From Clostridiaceae bacterium (lineage in GTDB: Bacteria > Bacillota > Clostridia > Lachnospirales > Lachnospiraceae), in the NCBI GenBank assembly GCA_021200535.1, contig JAJQGL010000112.1, positions 20,561 to 84,560 of the forward strand: DNA of 64,000 nucleotides. The letters are read 5' to 3'. The translations under genes were made by a program, and so were the position numbers. Of the stretch, positions 1 through 9,408 are shown one piece after another. The number at the start of each line of letters is the position of its first letter. Position 1 is the stretch's first letter. The notes under the pieces were generated by a model. It made no database searches, was not told where the DNA came from, and saw only the letters and a list, made by a program, of their open reading frames with translations.

Positions 1-2265
1 GTCAAGGCGAATCAGCTCCAGTTTTTCCTGATTCTTATCCAGATCCTGCTTCGCACGGTCATAATTTAGCTTTGCCGTATTCTGCCGCAAAACCAAATCC
101 TGCTTTACTTTCTGACTGCCGGAAATCTTTTCTGCAAGCTCTTTTTTTGCAAGCTCCTTTTCCTGCAAAAGAGAGGAAAGCTCTTTCAGCCGTTCCTTTT
201 GCTTTCCCGTCTGCTGTGTTAAATCATCCATCTCCCTGCGCCGTCCGAGCAGATTATTATTATTTTTATATGCTCCGCCGGACATGGAACCGCCGGGATT
301 GAGCAAATCACCTTCTGTCGTTACAATCCGAACTGTGTGGTGGTATTTTTTCGCAAGGGCAATCGCATTGTCAATGTTGTCTGTCACCACAAAACGCCCC
401 AGCAGATATTCCACCAGGCCGGAAAACATCCCGTCCGCCTCCACAAGGGCGGATGCCATGCCAATCACGCCTGGCTCTGACAAAATCCCGCCGGAAAGAT
501 TAACCGGCTTTGCCTTGATATTCGTCAGCGGCAGGAAGGTGGCCCTGCCGTACCGGTTCTTTTTCAGGTAGGTAATCATCGCTTTCGCAGTCTGTTCGTT
601 GTCCGTAACAATGTTCTGGATACTGCCGCCCAGCGCAGTCTCCACGGCAAGCTCGTACTCCTTTTTTACACGGATGATATCTGCCACAACACCGACAATC
701 CCCGGCTGGTTCTGCTTTTGCTCCATCACACGCCGAATGCTCTGCCCAAAGCCTTCATACCGCTCTGTCAGATTTTGAAGAGAAACCAGTCTGGAATGAT
801 CCATGTGATATTTCTGCTGCGTATCCCGGTATTCCCGCTGCAGATTTTGTTCCTGCTCCTGCAATGCCTGGCACGAACGGTTCCATTCCGCAATATTATC
901 GTTTATTGCCGCCAGCTTGTCTGACAAATCGTTCAGCGTCTCCGCTTCTTTCTCCATTGCCTCAGCAAAAATACTTGCCTCTGCCTTATTTTCCAGAATC
1001 TGCTTGGTAATCTCTGCCTTTTTCAGGTTGTTCTGCTCCTGGAGTGTCCGAATCCTCTGCTGATCTGATTTAACGTCTGTATTTTCATTCAGGTATGTAA
1101 TAATATCCTGCTTACACTGTTCTAACTCTTGTTCCTGCAGGGTAATCTGACGGCTCATCGCAGCCATCTGTTCCTTATTTGCAGACTGCTCCTGTTCCAG
1201 CTCCAAAAGCGTTTGCTCCTGCTCCTGCTTTTGTTTTTCATAGCCTGCGTATTCCTGCTTTGCCGCATCCAGCCGCGCATGCAGGGAACTGGTCTGTTCC
1301 TGGTTGTGCTTCTGGTTCTGCTGCACCGTGTGAATCTGTTCATTGAGAATCTTAATCTCACTCTCCGCCTGATTCAGCGAAAGATTATCTGCAGACAAAA
1401 GCTCCCTGTGCTGCTCCAGGCTGCGGTTTTGTGCTTCTAATGCCGCCTCTGCTGCAACATATTCTTCCTTTGTCTGATCAAACTCCCTTTCTGTCTCTTT
1501 CAAATCCGCCGCGGCAATCTCCTGCTTCTGTGCAGTCTCTGCAAGCTCTCCCTGCATTCTGTCGTATTCCGAAAGGAACAGATTGATATCCAAATTGCGC
1601 AGCTCATCTCGGTAGAGCAGGTATTCCTTGGCTTTTTCCGACTGCTTCTTCAGCGGCCCAACCTGTTTTTCCAGCTCCGATAAAATATCTTCAATCCGGA
1701 CGAGATTACGTCTCTCCTCTTCAAGATTTTTTTCTGCTGCCGCTTTTCGCTTTTTATATTTTACAATGCCTGCCGCCTCGTCAAACAGCTCGCGTCTCTC
1801 TTCCGGCTTTCCGCTTAAAATTTTATCAATCTGGCCCTGGCCAATAATCGAATAGCCTTCCTTGCCGATTCCCGTATCAAACAAAAGCTCCTGCACATCC
1901 TTTAAGCGGCAGGACGCCCCGTTTAAAAGGTATTCACTTTCTCCCGACCGGTATACCCTGCGGGCGATCTTTACTTCCTCATACGGAATTGCCAGCTTGT
2001 GATCCTCATTGCTGATGGTAATGGCCACATAAGCATAACCCAGCGGCTTTCGCAGCTGGGTGCCTGCAAATATAACATCCTCCATTTTAGAACCACGCAG
2101 CTGTTTTGCACTCTGTTCCCCCAGAACCCAGCGGACTGCATCCGCAACATTGCTCTTTCCGCTTCCATTTGGACCAACAATCGCCGTAATTCCATTGTGA
2201 AACTCAAACAATAATTTATGGGCAAAGGATTTAAACCCATGTACCTCAAGGCTTTTTAAATACAT
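1..2265 (-). CDS. smc: Chromosome partition protein SMC (N-terminal 755 residues, cut by the window edge)
   Basis: ATPase of the SMC-ScpAB condensin that compacts and segregates the nucleoid. The reading frame is absent from the ORF track because it runs off base 1. Translation from the ATG at 2265 gives [17 protein letters not shown], then a Walker A loop GPNGSGKSN at residues 31-39 and a Q-loop region [12 protein letters not shown] long charged, Gln/Glu/Leu-rich coiled coil follows. By analogy with full-length SMC (about 1190 aa) the hinge should lie inside the visible part; the C-terminal coil and the signature/Walker B lobe are missing. GGAGAG precedes the start. It lies 36 bp downstream of rnc in a plsX-acpP-rnc-smc run common in Firmicutes. 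Confidence 0.95.
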   Translation of the reverse strand, partial: MYLKSLEVHGFKSFAHKLLFEFHNGITAIVGPNGSGKSNVADAVRWVLGEQSAKQLRGSKMEDVIFAGTQLRKPLGYAYVAITISNEDHKLAIPYEEVKIARRVYRSGESEYLLNGASCRLKDVQELLFDTGIGKEGYSIIGQGQIDKILSGKPEERRELFDEAAGIVKYKKRKAAAEKNLEEERRNLVRIEDILSELEKQVGPLKKQSEKAKEYLLYRDELRNLDINLFLSEYDRMQGELAETAQKQEIAAADLKETEREFDQTKEEYVAAEAALEAQNRSLEQHRELLSADNLSLNQAESEIKILNEQIHTVQQNQKHNQEQTSSLHARLDAAKQEYAGYEKQKQEQEQTLLELEQEQSANKEQMAAMSRQITLQEQELEQCKQDIITYLNENTDVKSDQQRIRTLQEQNNLKKAEITKQILENKAEASIFAEAMEKEAETLNDLSDKLAAINDNIAEWNRSCQALQEQEQNLQREYRDTQQKYHMDHSRLVSLQNLTERYEGFGQSIRRVMEQKQNQPGIVGVVADIIRVKKEYELAVETALGGSIQNIVTDNEQTAKAMITYLKKNRYGRATFLPLTNIKAKPVNLSGGILSEPGVIGMASALVEADGMFSGLVEYLLGRFVVTDNIDNAIALAKKYHHTVRIVTTEGDLLNPGGSMSGGAYKNNNNLLGRRREMDDLTQQTGKQKERLKELSSLLQEKELAKKELAEKISGSQKVKQDLVLRQNTAKLNYDRAKQDLDKNQEKLELIRLD

Positions 2266-2301
2266 CCGTTCTCTCCATTTCCTTGCAAAGCATACAGCCC
2301 G

Positions 2302-2991
2302 TTACGATTTTTTGCCCAAAAGCAGAATCGTTTCATAAGCCGCTGCCTGCTCCGCCTTTTTCTTTGTTTTCCCTCTTGCGGAGGAAACCTGTTTCCCATT
2401 AATAAAAACCCCAACCTCAAAGGTTTTATTGTGATCCGGCCCCTCTTCTCCGATCAGGACGTATTCCAACTCATTGTGATCTCTCTGCACAATTTCCTGT
2501 AAAAATGTTTTGCTGTCATAAAACAATTTTTTATTTTCAATATCCTTTAAGATAAATGTTTCTACAAATTCCTTAGCGCGCGCAAATCCTCCATCCAGAT
2601 AAACCGCGCCGATAACCGCTTCCATTGCATCAGATAAAATAGAATCTCTGTCTCTGCCGCCTGTCATATCCTCGCCGCGGCCCAGCAATAAATAATCCCC
2701 CAAATGAATTTCCCTGGCACAAAGCGCCAGCGTCGGCTCGCAAACATAACTTGCACGGATTCTCGTAAGATCCCCCTCCGGCTTTTGCGGATTTTCTGCA
2801 AAAATAGTTTCGCTGGACACCAGCTCCAATACTGCATCACCTAAAAATTCCAGCCTCTCATTACACTCAAATTTTTTTAAGCGTCTTTCATTTGCATATG
2901 AACTGTGCGTAACAGCTGTTATTAATAAATCCGGATTTTCAAAACAATAACCAATGTGTTTTTCAAATTCTATGATTTTCTCCCGTTTCAT
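2302..2991 (-). CDS. rnc: Ribonuclease III
   Basis: Double-strand-specific endoribonuclease for rRNA precursor and mRNA processing; acts as a cytoplasmic homodimer. The predicted protein is 229 aa, normal for the family. The catalytic domain holds the signature NERLEFLGD (residues 44-52) and the downstream acidic motif DAMEAVIGAVYLDGG that completes the metal site. A C-terminal double-stranded RNA-binding domain starts near residue 155 and ends in the basic GKTKKKAEQAAA helix. The ORF track starts 23 codons earlier; I chose the ATG at 2991 because AAGGAG sits 9 bases before it and family members begin close to this point. It lies between acpP and smc, probably in one transcript. Confidence 0.95.
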   Translation of the reverse strand: MKREKIIEFEKHIGYCFENPDLLITAVTHSSYANERRLKKFECNERLEFLGDAVLELVSSETIFAENPQKPEGDLTRIRASYVCEPTLALCAREIHLGDYLLLGRGEDMTGGRDRDSILSDAMEAVIGAVYLDGGFARAKEFVETFILKDIENKKLFYDSKTFLQEIVQRDHNELEYVLIGEEGPDHNKTFEVGVFINGKQVSSARGKTKKKAEQAAAYETILLLGKKS

Positions 2992-3082
2992 AACAATAAA
3001 CTCCTTATCGTTTTTCAATGTAATCCCCATTCTGTGCCTTTTATAGCACGAACAAATCACGAACTATACCACACTTTACTTT

Positions 3083-3316
3083 TTAGTCTGCATTTCCTCC
3101 GCTTATCATACGAAACGCATCTTCTACCGTCACAATAGACTCTGTCTCTGTCTCATCAATCGCAACATCAAACTCTTCTTCAATACCCATAATAATCTGA
3201 AAAAGCTCTAAAGAATCTGCCCCCAGGTCATCCACAAAGGACAGATCCGGCTTTATTTCTTCTGGTTTCACAGATAATACTTCTGAAATAATCATTTGAA
3301 GTTTTTCAAATTCCAT
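3083..3316 (-). CDS. acpP: Acyl carrier protein
   Basis: Small acidic carrier that holds growing acyl chains on a 4'-phosphopantetheine arm during type II fatty acid synthesis and feeds acyl groups to PlsX. The 77-aa product has the canonical attachment motif GADSLEL with Ser35 as the modified residue. The four-helix acidic pattern and length are typical. The ORF track begins four codons upstream (MGIS); I prefer the ATG at 3316 because GGGG lies 6 bases ahead of it, while the earlier ATG lacks a clear ribosome site. It follows plsX with a 74-bp gap, a usual pairing of acyl-phosphate synthesis with its acyl donor. Confidence 0.95.
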   Translation of the reverse strand: MEFEKLQMIISEVLSVKPEEIKPDLSFVDDLGADSLELFQIIMGIEEEFDVAIDETETESIVTVEDAFRMISGGNAD

Positions 3317-3390
3317 ACTAATCCCCATTCCGAAGCAATTTAAAAGCGTCGCCGCTTCCGGCGCATGCGCAGGCTCACACTGATTTCCCT

Positions 3391-4398
3391 CTACTGTGTC
3401 ACTATATTTTCTTTAATCTTATCATTGATCCCCTCTTCATTAAACTGAATACACTGTAAAATGGCATTCTTAATATCGTCGCTTCCCGAACTGCCATGCG
3501 CTTTTACCACAAGGCCATTCAGGCCCAAAAGCGGCGCACCTCCCTGATCTTCTCCCATAAATTCCTTCATGGTCTGCTTCAGCGCCGGCTTAATCAGCAG
3601 ACCGCCGACTTTACTGCGCAGGGAGCGCATCAGGCCTGTTTTTACAGTATGCAGCAGCGTAGAAGAGAGCCCTTCATACAGCTTTAATATAACATTTCCA
3701 ACAAATGCCTCGCAGACAATGACATCCGCATCCCCATTCGGTATATCTCTCGCCTCAATGCTTCCAACAAAATTGATATCAGAACATTCTTTTAATAAAG
3801 GATATGTTTCCTTTACTAACATATTCCCCTTTTCTTCCTCCGCTCCAATATTGACAATCGCAACCCTTGGATTGTCTACGCCGATCACGTGTTTCATATA
3901 AATGGAACCCATCTGTGCAAACTGCAAAAGATGAGATGGTCTGGCATCCACATTCGCTCCGCAGTCAATCAGCAGGGACTGGCCGTTTGCCGTCGGAATC
4001 AGCGGTGCCAGTGGAGCGCGTTCAATCCCTTTGATTCTTCCCACAACAAACTGGCCGCCGACTAAAATTGCACCTGTGCTTCCCGCTGAGACAAACGCAT
4101 CCGCTTCACCGCGTTTCACCAAATTCATACCGACAACTATCGAAGAATTTTTCTTCTTGCGGATCGCCATCACCGGAGGTTCATCAAACCCAATCACATC
4201 ATCTGCCTGTACTATTTTGATTCTGGAAGAATCATATGAATATTTTTTCAATTCCTGCTCAATCGCATCCGTCCGGCCGGTCAGGATAATTGATATTTTC
4301 TCAGTAATCTTTAATGCTTCAACTGCACCCTGCACGGTAACCTGCGGTGCATCATCTCCGCCCATTGCATCTACTACAATTTTTATCTGTTCGCTCAT
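3391..4398 (-). CDS. plsX: Phosphate acyltransferase PlsX
   Basis: Converts acyl-ACP and phosphate to acyl-phosphate, the donor for PlsY in phosphatidic acid synthesis; a peripheral membrane enzyme. The 335-aa product opens with IKIVVDAMGGDDAP, the hallmark of the family, and carries further conserved blocks such as GSTGA and GANVDARP. The start at 4398 is supported by GGAGGG six bases upstream; the ORF track extends 17 codons too far. It heads the plsX-acpP-rnc-smc cluster. A T-rich AT stretch with a TATAAT-like hexamer lies upstream but has no convincing -35 element, so I do not call a promoter. Confidence 0.95.
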   Translation of the reverse strand: MSEQIKIVVDAMGGDDAPQVTVQGAVEALKITEKISIILTGRTDAIEQELKKYSYDSSRIKIVQADDVIGFDEPPVMAIRKKKNSSIVVGMNLVKRGEADAFVSAGSTGAILVGGQFVVGRIKGIERAPLAPLIPTANGQSLLIDCGANVDARPSHLLQFAQMGSIYMKHVIGVDNPRVAIVNIGAEEEKGNMLVKETYPLLKECSDINFVGSIEARDIPNGDADVIVCEAFVGNVILKLYEGLSSTLLHTVKTGLMRSLRSKVGGLLIKPALKQTMKEFMGEDQGGAPLLGLNGLVVKAHGSSGSDDIKNAILQCIQFNEEGINDKIKENIVTQ

Positions 4399-4481
4399 TG
4401 GAAACCCTCCATTCCCGATATAAAATACCATCTGCAGACAGCACTGCAAAAAAACACTTTACACATAAATTATATTGTACT

Positions 4482-4514
4482 AAAAAAATTCCGCGAGTGC
4501 AACCCCACGGAATT
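4482..4514 (-). terminator. Intrinsic terminator after cheR
   Basis: On the minus strand AATTCCG pairs with CGGAATT around a 14-base loop, followed directly by a run of seven T. It lies about 50 bases past the cheR stop codon and just before the plsX leader, so it separates the two units. Confidence 0.75.
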
Positions 4515-4565
4515 ATCCGATTCATCTTTGCAGTCCGGCCGCCGCTTTGCAGCGCTGGAATACAA

Positions 4566-5342
4566 TTATTCTTTCTTATAGAAAAAGGAACGGTATGTAG
4601 AAAAATGATAAACATTCGGTGCAATAATCTGCTCTGTGCTGCCGACAAAAAGGATTCCGTCTTTTTTCAGGGAATCATTAAATTTCTGATACATTACCTG
4701 CTTCGCTTCCTCGGTAAAGTAAATCATAACATTCCGGCAGACGATCAGATCACACCGCTCCGGATAGGCGTCCTTCAGCAGATTATGCTGACTGAATTTA
4801 ACGCATTTTTTGACATCCTCTGAAATCTGGTAGCTGTGGTCGCCAATCTTATGAAAATATTTTTTCTTTAGATCCTCCGGCAGCCCTTTTAAACTCTTTT
4901 CATCGTAAATTCCTAACTGTGCTTTTTCAAGTACCTGCTTATCAATATCCGTTGCAATAATCTGAATCCGGTTCAGCGGAACGAATTTTGCCAATACCAT
5001 GACCAGTGTATATGGTTCATCACCAGTGGAACAAGCCGCACTCCAGATTTTAATGTTCTGGCCAAATTTCTCAAAGAGATACGGAAAAACGTCCTGCTCA
5101 AGCAGCCGCCACTGCTCCGGATTCCGATAAAACTCTGATACGTTAATGGTAAGATATGCGACAAATTCCTCCAATAATTCTTTATTGGTTTTTAACGCCT
5201 CTACATAGTCATCATAATTTTGGATTTTTGCCTTTACAATCAAAGAATCAATCCTGCGTTTCATCTGGCGTTCCTTATAACAGCTTAAGTCAATCTTTGT
5301 CAACTGAAAAATCTTTTGTTTAAACTTTTCATAATCACCCAT
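4566..5342 (-). CDS. cheR: CheR-family protein-glutamate O-methyltransferase
   Basis: SAM-dependent methyltransferase that methylates glutamates of methyl-accepting chemoreceptors, setting receptor adaptation. The 258-aa length and two-part architecture fit classical CheR: an N-terminal helical domain (about residues 1-75, with KRRIDSLIVKA) and a methyltransferase domain containing the SAM-binding motif SAACSTGDEPYTL and the NVMIYF motif. No receptor, CheB, TPR or PAS fusion is attached. GGGG lies 8 bases before the start. It sits alone between rpsA and plsX, with a terminator on each side, and no other chemotaxis or flagellar gene is in the window. Either a chemotaxis gene separated from its cluster or a paralogue for a different receptor set. 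Confidence 0.9.
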   Translation of the reverse strand: MGDYEKFKQKIFQLTKIDLSCYKERQMKRRIDSLIVKAKIQNYDDYVEALKTNKELLEEFVAYLTINVSEFYRNPEQWRLLEQDVFPYLFEKFGQNIKIWSAACSTGDEPYTLVMVLAKFVPLNRIQIIATDIDKQVLEKAQLGIYDEKSLKGLPEDLKKKYFHKIGDHSYQISEDVKKCVKFSQHNLLKDAYPERCDLIVCRNVMIYFTEEAKQVMYQKFNDSLKKDGILFVGSTEQIIAPNVYHFSTYRSFFYKKE

Positions 5343-5372
5343 TTATTCATCCCCATTTCTTTGCTTTCCCAT

Positions 5373-5406
5373 AAAAAAACGCCAATCTGCAACAAACAGA
5401 TTGGCG
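5373..5406 (-). terminator. Intrinsic terminator after rpsA
   Basis: A perfect 10-bp stem (CGCCAATCTG / CAGATTGGCG) with a 7-base loop, followed on the minus strand by seven T. It starts 12 bases past the rpsA stop and ends the long pncC...ispH-rpsA run. Confidence 0.93.
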
Positions 5407-5418
5407 GATACTAACATT

Positions 5419-6531
5419 TTACTCTTCAGAAACTTCCGCTGCTTCAACCTCTTCCTCTGTCTCTGCTGAATCAGAATCTATAAGAAGCTCTTTGATACTC
5501 AGGCTGATCTTGTGATCCTCTTTCTTAAAATCAACAACCTTTGCCTCAATTTCCTGTCCAACCTTTAACACATCGGAAGGCTTGTCAACATGTTCCTTGG
5601 AAATCTGTGAAACATGAAGCAATGCATCTACGCCCGGCTCCAGTTCAATAAAAGCTCCGAAATCTGCCATTCTGGCAACCTTGCCTTTTACCACAGAGCC
5701 AATCGCATATTTTTCCTCAGCGGCAATCCATGGGTTCTGATCCTCAAACTTCAGGCTCAGTGCGATCTTGTCATCCTTGATATCCTTAATCAAAACTTTT
5801 GTAGTATCACCGACATTGAATACCTTCTTCGGATTCTCAACGCGTCCCCATGACATTTCTGAAATATGCAGAAGTCCATCTGCACCGCCCAGATCAATAA
5901 ACGCACCAAAATCCGTTAAATTCTTAACCACGCCCTCGACAACATCACCAACGTGGATTCTGGCGAAAAGCTCTTCCTGCATTTTCTTCTTTTTCTCAAC
6001 AAGAAGCTGCTTTCTGTCTCCAATGATTCTTCTCTTCTTCGGGTTGAACTCACTGATCACAAATTCAATTTCCTGACCGGCATATTTTGTCAAATCCTTT
6101 TCGTAGGTATCGGATATCAGGCTGGCAGGAATAAACACCTTTGTCTCATCAACCACAACACTGAGACCGCCAGACAGGACAGCAGAAACCGCAGCCTTTA
6201 AGACTTCTTTATTTTCAAACGCTTCCCGGATGCGCTCATTGCTCTTTTCCATTGCAAGACGCTTATAAGTAAGTAAAACCTGTCCTTCACCATCGTTGAC
6301 TTTTAATACCTTGGCGCTCATCGTATCGCCTTCTTTGACAACCTCAGTCAGGTCAATCGGCTGGTTGCTGTATTCATTTCTAGTAATAATACCGTCAGCC
6401 TTATAACCGATGTTCAGAACGATTTCATCTTCTTTAACGCTGATAACTGTCCCTTCTACAATCTCCCCATTGTGGATTGTTACTAATGATTCTTCCAATA
6501 ACTGTTCAAACTCATTGTTCATGTCTGACAT
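5419..6531 (-). CDS. rpsA: 30S ribosomal protein S1-like RNA-binding protein (four S1 domains)
   Basis: S1-type RNA-binding protein associated with translation initiation. The 370-aa product contains four S1-type OB folds: about residues 20-90, 105-175, 190-260 and 275-350. The last two are the most canonical (GVVKNLTDFGAFIDLGG and GKVARMADFGAFIEL). An acidic tail ends the protein. This is the short Firmicute form, not the six-domain enterobacterial S1. AAGGAGG lies 9 bases before the start at 6531 and is read as codons of the upstream ispH gene; the two genes overlap by 20 bases in different frames. In many Clostridia IspH and S1 are one polypeptide, so this overlap may be a split or pre-fusion arrangement. 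A strong terminator follows. Confidence 0.93.
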   Translation of the reverse strand: MSDMNNEFEQLLEESLVTIHNGEIVEGTVISVKEDEIVLNIGYKADGIITRNEYSNQPIDLTEVVKEGDTMSAKVLKVNDGEGQVLLTYKRLAMEKSNERIREAFENKEVLKAAVSAVLSGGLSVVVDETKVFIPASLISDTYEKDLTKYAGQEIEFVISEFNPKKRRIIGDRKQLLVEKKKKMQEELFARIHVGDVVEGVVKNLTDFGAFIDLGGADGLLHISEMSWGRVENPKKVFNVGDTTKVLIKDIKDDKIALSLKFEDQNPWIAAEEKYAIGSVVKGKVARMADFGAFIELEPGVDALLHVSQISKEHVDKPSDVLKVGQEIEAKVVDFKKEDHKISLSIKELLIDSDSAETEEEVEAAEVSEE

Positions 6532-7360
6532 ATGATTGAACCTCCTTAATAATATTATTTGGGGTTGAGGCCCCGGCAGTAATACCCACGCTACGAAAGG
6601 ACTGAAATCGTTTCAAATCCAGGTCATCAAGTGTCTGTATAAAATGTGTGTTCTCGCACTCAGCTTTACAAATCTCATATAGCTTCTGGGTGTTGGAACT
6701 ATGTTTTCCACCTATCACTATCATCGCGTCGGATTGACTTGCAATAGTACCCGCTTCTGTCTGACGCACTTCGGTAGCGTTGCAAATTGTATTCATAACA
6801 AGTATATCATAACTCTTTTTTGCTAAAAGATCAACTATATCTTCGAATTTCTTGTAATTAAATGTCGTTTGTGCTACCAGGCAGATCTTACAGCTGCGGT
6901 CCCTGTCATATTTATCGGCATCCTGCCTGGTTTCCATAACCGTACATTCATTGCTGCACCAGCCGCAGATCCCCTGTACTTCCGGATGGGAGGGGTCGCC
7001 CACCACAATAATTTCATATCCCTGTTCCCTTTTTTCCATAACAATCTGGTGAATTTTTTTGACAAACGGGCAGGTCGCATCCACAATTTTTACGCCGTAC
7101 AGCTGCAGCTTTTCGTAAACCTCCTTCGGAACGCCATGGGAACGAATGATTACCGTTGCGTCAGGAATGTCCTTTACATCTTCCGGCTTTTCAATCACCT
7201 GAACGCCTTTCTGTTCCATATCCTGTACAACCTGCTCATTGTGAATAATCGGTCCAAGCGTATATACATTCCTGTTGTTTTTTGCTTCCTCATATACCAT
7301 CTGAACTGCTCTTTTTACTCCAAAGCAAAATCCGGCACTGTCTGCTACGGTCACTTTCAT
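6512..7360 (-). CDS. ispH: 4-hydroxy-3-methylbut-2-enyl diphosphate reductase
   Basis: Last enzyme of the methylerythritol phosphate pathway; an iron-sulfur reductase making IPP and DMAPP from HMBPP. The 282-aa product shows the three cluster cysteines in SAGFCFGVKRAV, DATCPFVKK and NTICNATEVRQ, plus the substrate motifs RSHG, SHPEVQG and the C-terminal GASTPN. GGAGGG six bases upstream supports the ATG at 7360; the ORF-track start lies 17 codons too early. Its last codons (KEVQSYVRHEQ) contain the ribosome site and start of rpsA, so translation of the two is likely coupled. It follows cmk in the same direction. Confidence 0.96.
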   Translation of the reverse strand: MKVTVADSAGFCFGVKRAVQMVYEEAKNNRNVYTLGPIIHNEQVVQDMEQKGVQVIEKPEDVKDIPDATVIIRSHGVPKEVYEKLQLYGVKIVDATCPFVKKIHQIVMEKREQGYEIIVVGDPSHPEVQGICGWCSNECTVMETRQDADKYDRDRSCKICLVAQTTFNYKKFEDIVDLLAKKSYDILVMNTICNATEVRQTEAGTIASQSDAMIVIGGKHSSNTQKLYEICKAECENTHFIQTLDDLDLKRFQSFRSVGITAGASTPNNIIKEVQSYVRHEQ

Positions 7361-7432
7361 CTGTTTCCCTCCCTTCCGGCCGCACCGCTGTCTGCGGCGG
7401 GCATACATCATACAGAACTGCTGCTTTGCACT

Positions 7433-8122
7433 TTAGGAACGATTGGAACCGGTTTTGGTACGCTGCACCTCCCGGTAAAGTGAGATAAACTTTTCAACCA
7501 CTTCACGGATCGTCATATCGGAAGCATCCACTAAAACGGCATCCTCTGCCTGCCGCAGCGGCGCCACGGCACGGTTCATATCCTGCTCATCTCTTGCAAT
7601 AATGTCTTTCTCAATCTGATCCAGCTCACATGCAATCCCTCGTTCCCTCTGCTCCAGGTATCTCCTTCTGGCGCGCTCCTTACTGCTGGCAGTCAGATAG
7701 ATTTTTAAATCAGCATCGGGCAGGACGCAGGTTCCAATATCCCTCCCATCCATAATTACATCCTTCTCCTTTGCCAGATCTCTCTGGAGGCTGAGAAGCT
7801 TTTCCCGCACTTTTGGATATTTTGAGGTATCTGACGTCATCCGGCTGACCTCCTCGGTACGGATAAACGCATTCACGTTTTCTCCGTTTAGCAAAACCTG
7901 CTGCTCCCCGTTTTCATAAGCAAGCGACACCGTAATATCCCGGCATGCTTCGCTTATTTTTTCCTCATCCCCTGCAGGAATCTGATTTCTCAAAAAATAG
8001 AGTGCCATTGAGCGATACATGGCACCTGTATCCACATAAATAAATCCAAGCTCCTTTGCAACACATTTTGCGATTGTACTTTTTCCGGCGCCTGCCGGTC
8101 CATCGATTGCTATACTTGCCAT
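7433..8122 (-). CDS. cmk: Cytidylate kinase
   Basis: Phosphorylates CMP and dCMP with ATP. The 229-aa product starts MASIAIDGPAGAGKSTIAK, with the P-loop GPAGAGKST, and has the conserved YVDTGAMYR, DGRDIGT and LTASSKERARRR blocks of bacterial Cmk. The ATG at 8122 is favoured over the one four codons earlier because GGAGG lies six bases before it, and the earlier ATG overlaps that site. The order cmk-ispH-rpsA is a well-conserved Firmicute cluster. It is preceded by the flavoprotein gene, 47 bp away, with no terminator between. Confidence 0.96.
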   Translation of the reverse strand: MASIAIDGPAGAGKSTIAKCVAKELGFIYVDTGAMYRSMALYFLRNQIPAGDEEKISEACRDITVSLAYENGEQQVLLNGENVNAFIRTEEVSRMTSDTSKYPKVREKLLSLQRDLAKEKDVIMDGRDIGTCVLPDADLKIYLTASSKERARRRYLEQRERGIACELDQIEKDIIARDEQDMNRAVAPLRQAEDAVLVDASDMTIREVVEKFISLYREVQRTKTGSNRS

Positions 8123-8169
8123 TTTTTCCTCCATTTTTCTCTGTTACTATGTATTCTGAAAAAGTTTTT

Positions 8170-9408
8170 CTATACCGCAGCTGACATACCCGCCAAATGT
8201 CCGGTCGACCATGCAATCTGCAGGTTATAGCCGCCTGTTTTTGCATCCAGATCCAGCACCTCTCCGGCAAAAAACAGCCCCCGCAGCTTTCTGGATTCCA
8301 TGGTTGCCGGATTAACCTCCCTGACAGAGACGCCTCCCCTTGTGATAATCGCCTCAGAATACCCTCTCAGGCTTTCAATCGTAAATGGAAACTGTTTAAT
8401 CAGCTCGGCAAGTGCATGACGCTCTGCCTTCGTTATCTCATTCACCTTTTTTTCCGGCGGTATCCCGGACAGTTCCACAATAACCGGAATCAGCTTTGCC
8501 GGAAGCAGCTTCCCCAGGCTATTCTTAAAATAGCTATTCCGGCAGGCGGAAAAATCGCGCAGAATCCGCTGGTCCAGCTGTTCCTCAGAGAGCGCAGGCT
8601 TTAAATCCACCCCTGCGCAAATTCCGCAGACATCCTTTCCGCTTAACACCGTACTCGCAGTCAAAGCCAGCGGACCACTGATGCCAAAATGCGTAAAAAG
8701 AAGCTCTCCCTGCTCCTGATATAAAACCTTTTTTCCTTGCTGCAGGCATAACACAACATTTTTTAATGAAAGCCCCTGCAGCCGCATTACATAATCCTCC
8801 TGCACATTCAGCGGCACAAGGGACGGTGCAGTCTGCTCAATCGTGTGTCCCGCTTCCTCTGCAAAGCGGTATCCGTCCCCGGTAGAACCGGTAGACGGAT
8901 AAGAGATTCCACCTGTTGCAACCACTACGGCATCTGCCTGCTGCTCCCACTCTCTGTTTCCCCGGACAGCACGAACGCCGCAGCACTGCCCATCGCACTG
9001 CAAAAGCTTTCTGACGGTTGTGCAAAGCTGTATGTCCACTCCCCGGTGAACCAATGCATTCTGCAGCGTCCGAATGACGTCAGAGGACTTATCCGATACC
9101 GGAAAGACACGATTCCCGCGCTCCGTTTTCAGCGCAAGCCCTTCCTGCCGGAAAAAATCCATCAAAAAACTGCTGTCAAAAGCATAAAATGCACTATACA
9201 AAAATTTCGGATTCTTTACTACATTTTGCAGCAGATTTTCAACATCGCTGTCATTTGTGACATTGCATCTGCCTTTCCCGGTAATAAAAAGCTTTTTTCC
9301 AAGCTTCTCATTCTGCTCAAACAGGGTAACGGTATGCCCTGTCTCCGCCGCTGCAATGGCAGCCATCATTCCTGCCGGACCGCCTCCGGCCACAATCACC
9401 TTAGCCAA
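8170..9408 (-). CDS. HI0933/BaiN-like FAD-dependent oxidoreductase, TTG start
   Basis: Flavoprotein of the HI0933 (YhiN/BaiN) family, annotated widely as NAD(P)/FAD-dependent or aminoacetone-oxidase-like; one member, BaiN, acts on dehydrogenated bile-acid intermediates, but the role of most is unsettled. The FAD-binding motif VIVAGGGPAGMMAA is at the N-terminus, followed by the family hallmark KGRCNVTN and the C-terminal GGYNLQIAWSTG. The ORF track begins 102 codons too early, inside pncC. I place the start at the TTG at 9408, with AAGGAA seven bases upstream, overlapping the pncC stop by 8 bases; a GTG at 9399 is the alternative. Length 412 aa fits the family. Bile-acid activity here is unproven. 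Confidence 0.9.
   Translation of the reverse strand: MAKVIVAGGGPAGMMAAIAAAETGHTVTLFEQNEKLGKKLFITGKGRCNVTNDSDVENLLQNVVKNPKFLYSAFYAFDSSFLMDFFRQEGLALKTERGNRVFPVSDKSSDVIRTLQNALVHRGVDIQLCTTVRKLLQCDGQCCGVRAVRGNREWEQQADAVVVATGGISYPSTGSTGDGYRFAEEAGHTIEQTAPSLVPLNVQEDYVMRLQGLSLKNVVLCLQQGKKVLYQEQGELLFTHFGISGPLALTASTVLSGKDVCGICAGVDLKPALSEEQLDQRILRDFSACRNSYFKNSLGKLLPAKLIPVIVELSGIPPEKKVNEITKAERHALAELIKQFPFTIESLRGYSEAIITRGGVSVREVNPATMESRKLRGLFFAGEVLDLDAKTGGYNLQIAWSTGHLAGMSAAV

Noticed and set aside
4452-4481. TATAAT-like box ahead of plsX as a promoter
   Set aside because: No -35 hexamer at 16-18 bases; the upstream position is occupied by the cheR terminator stem.
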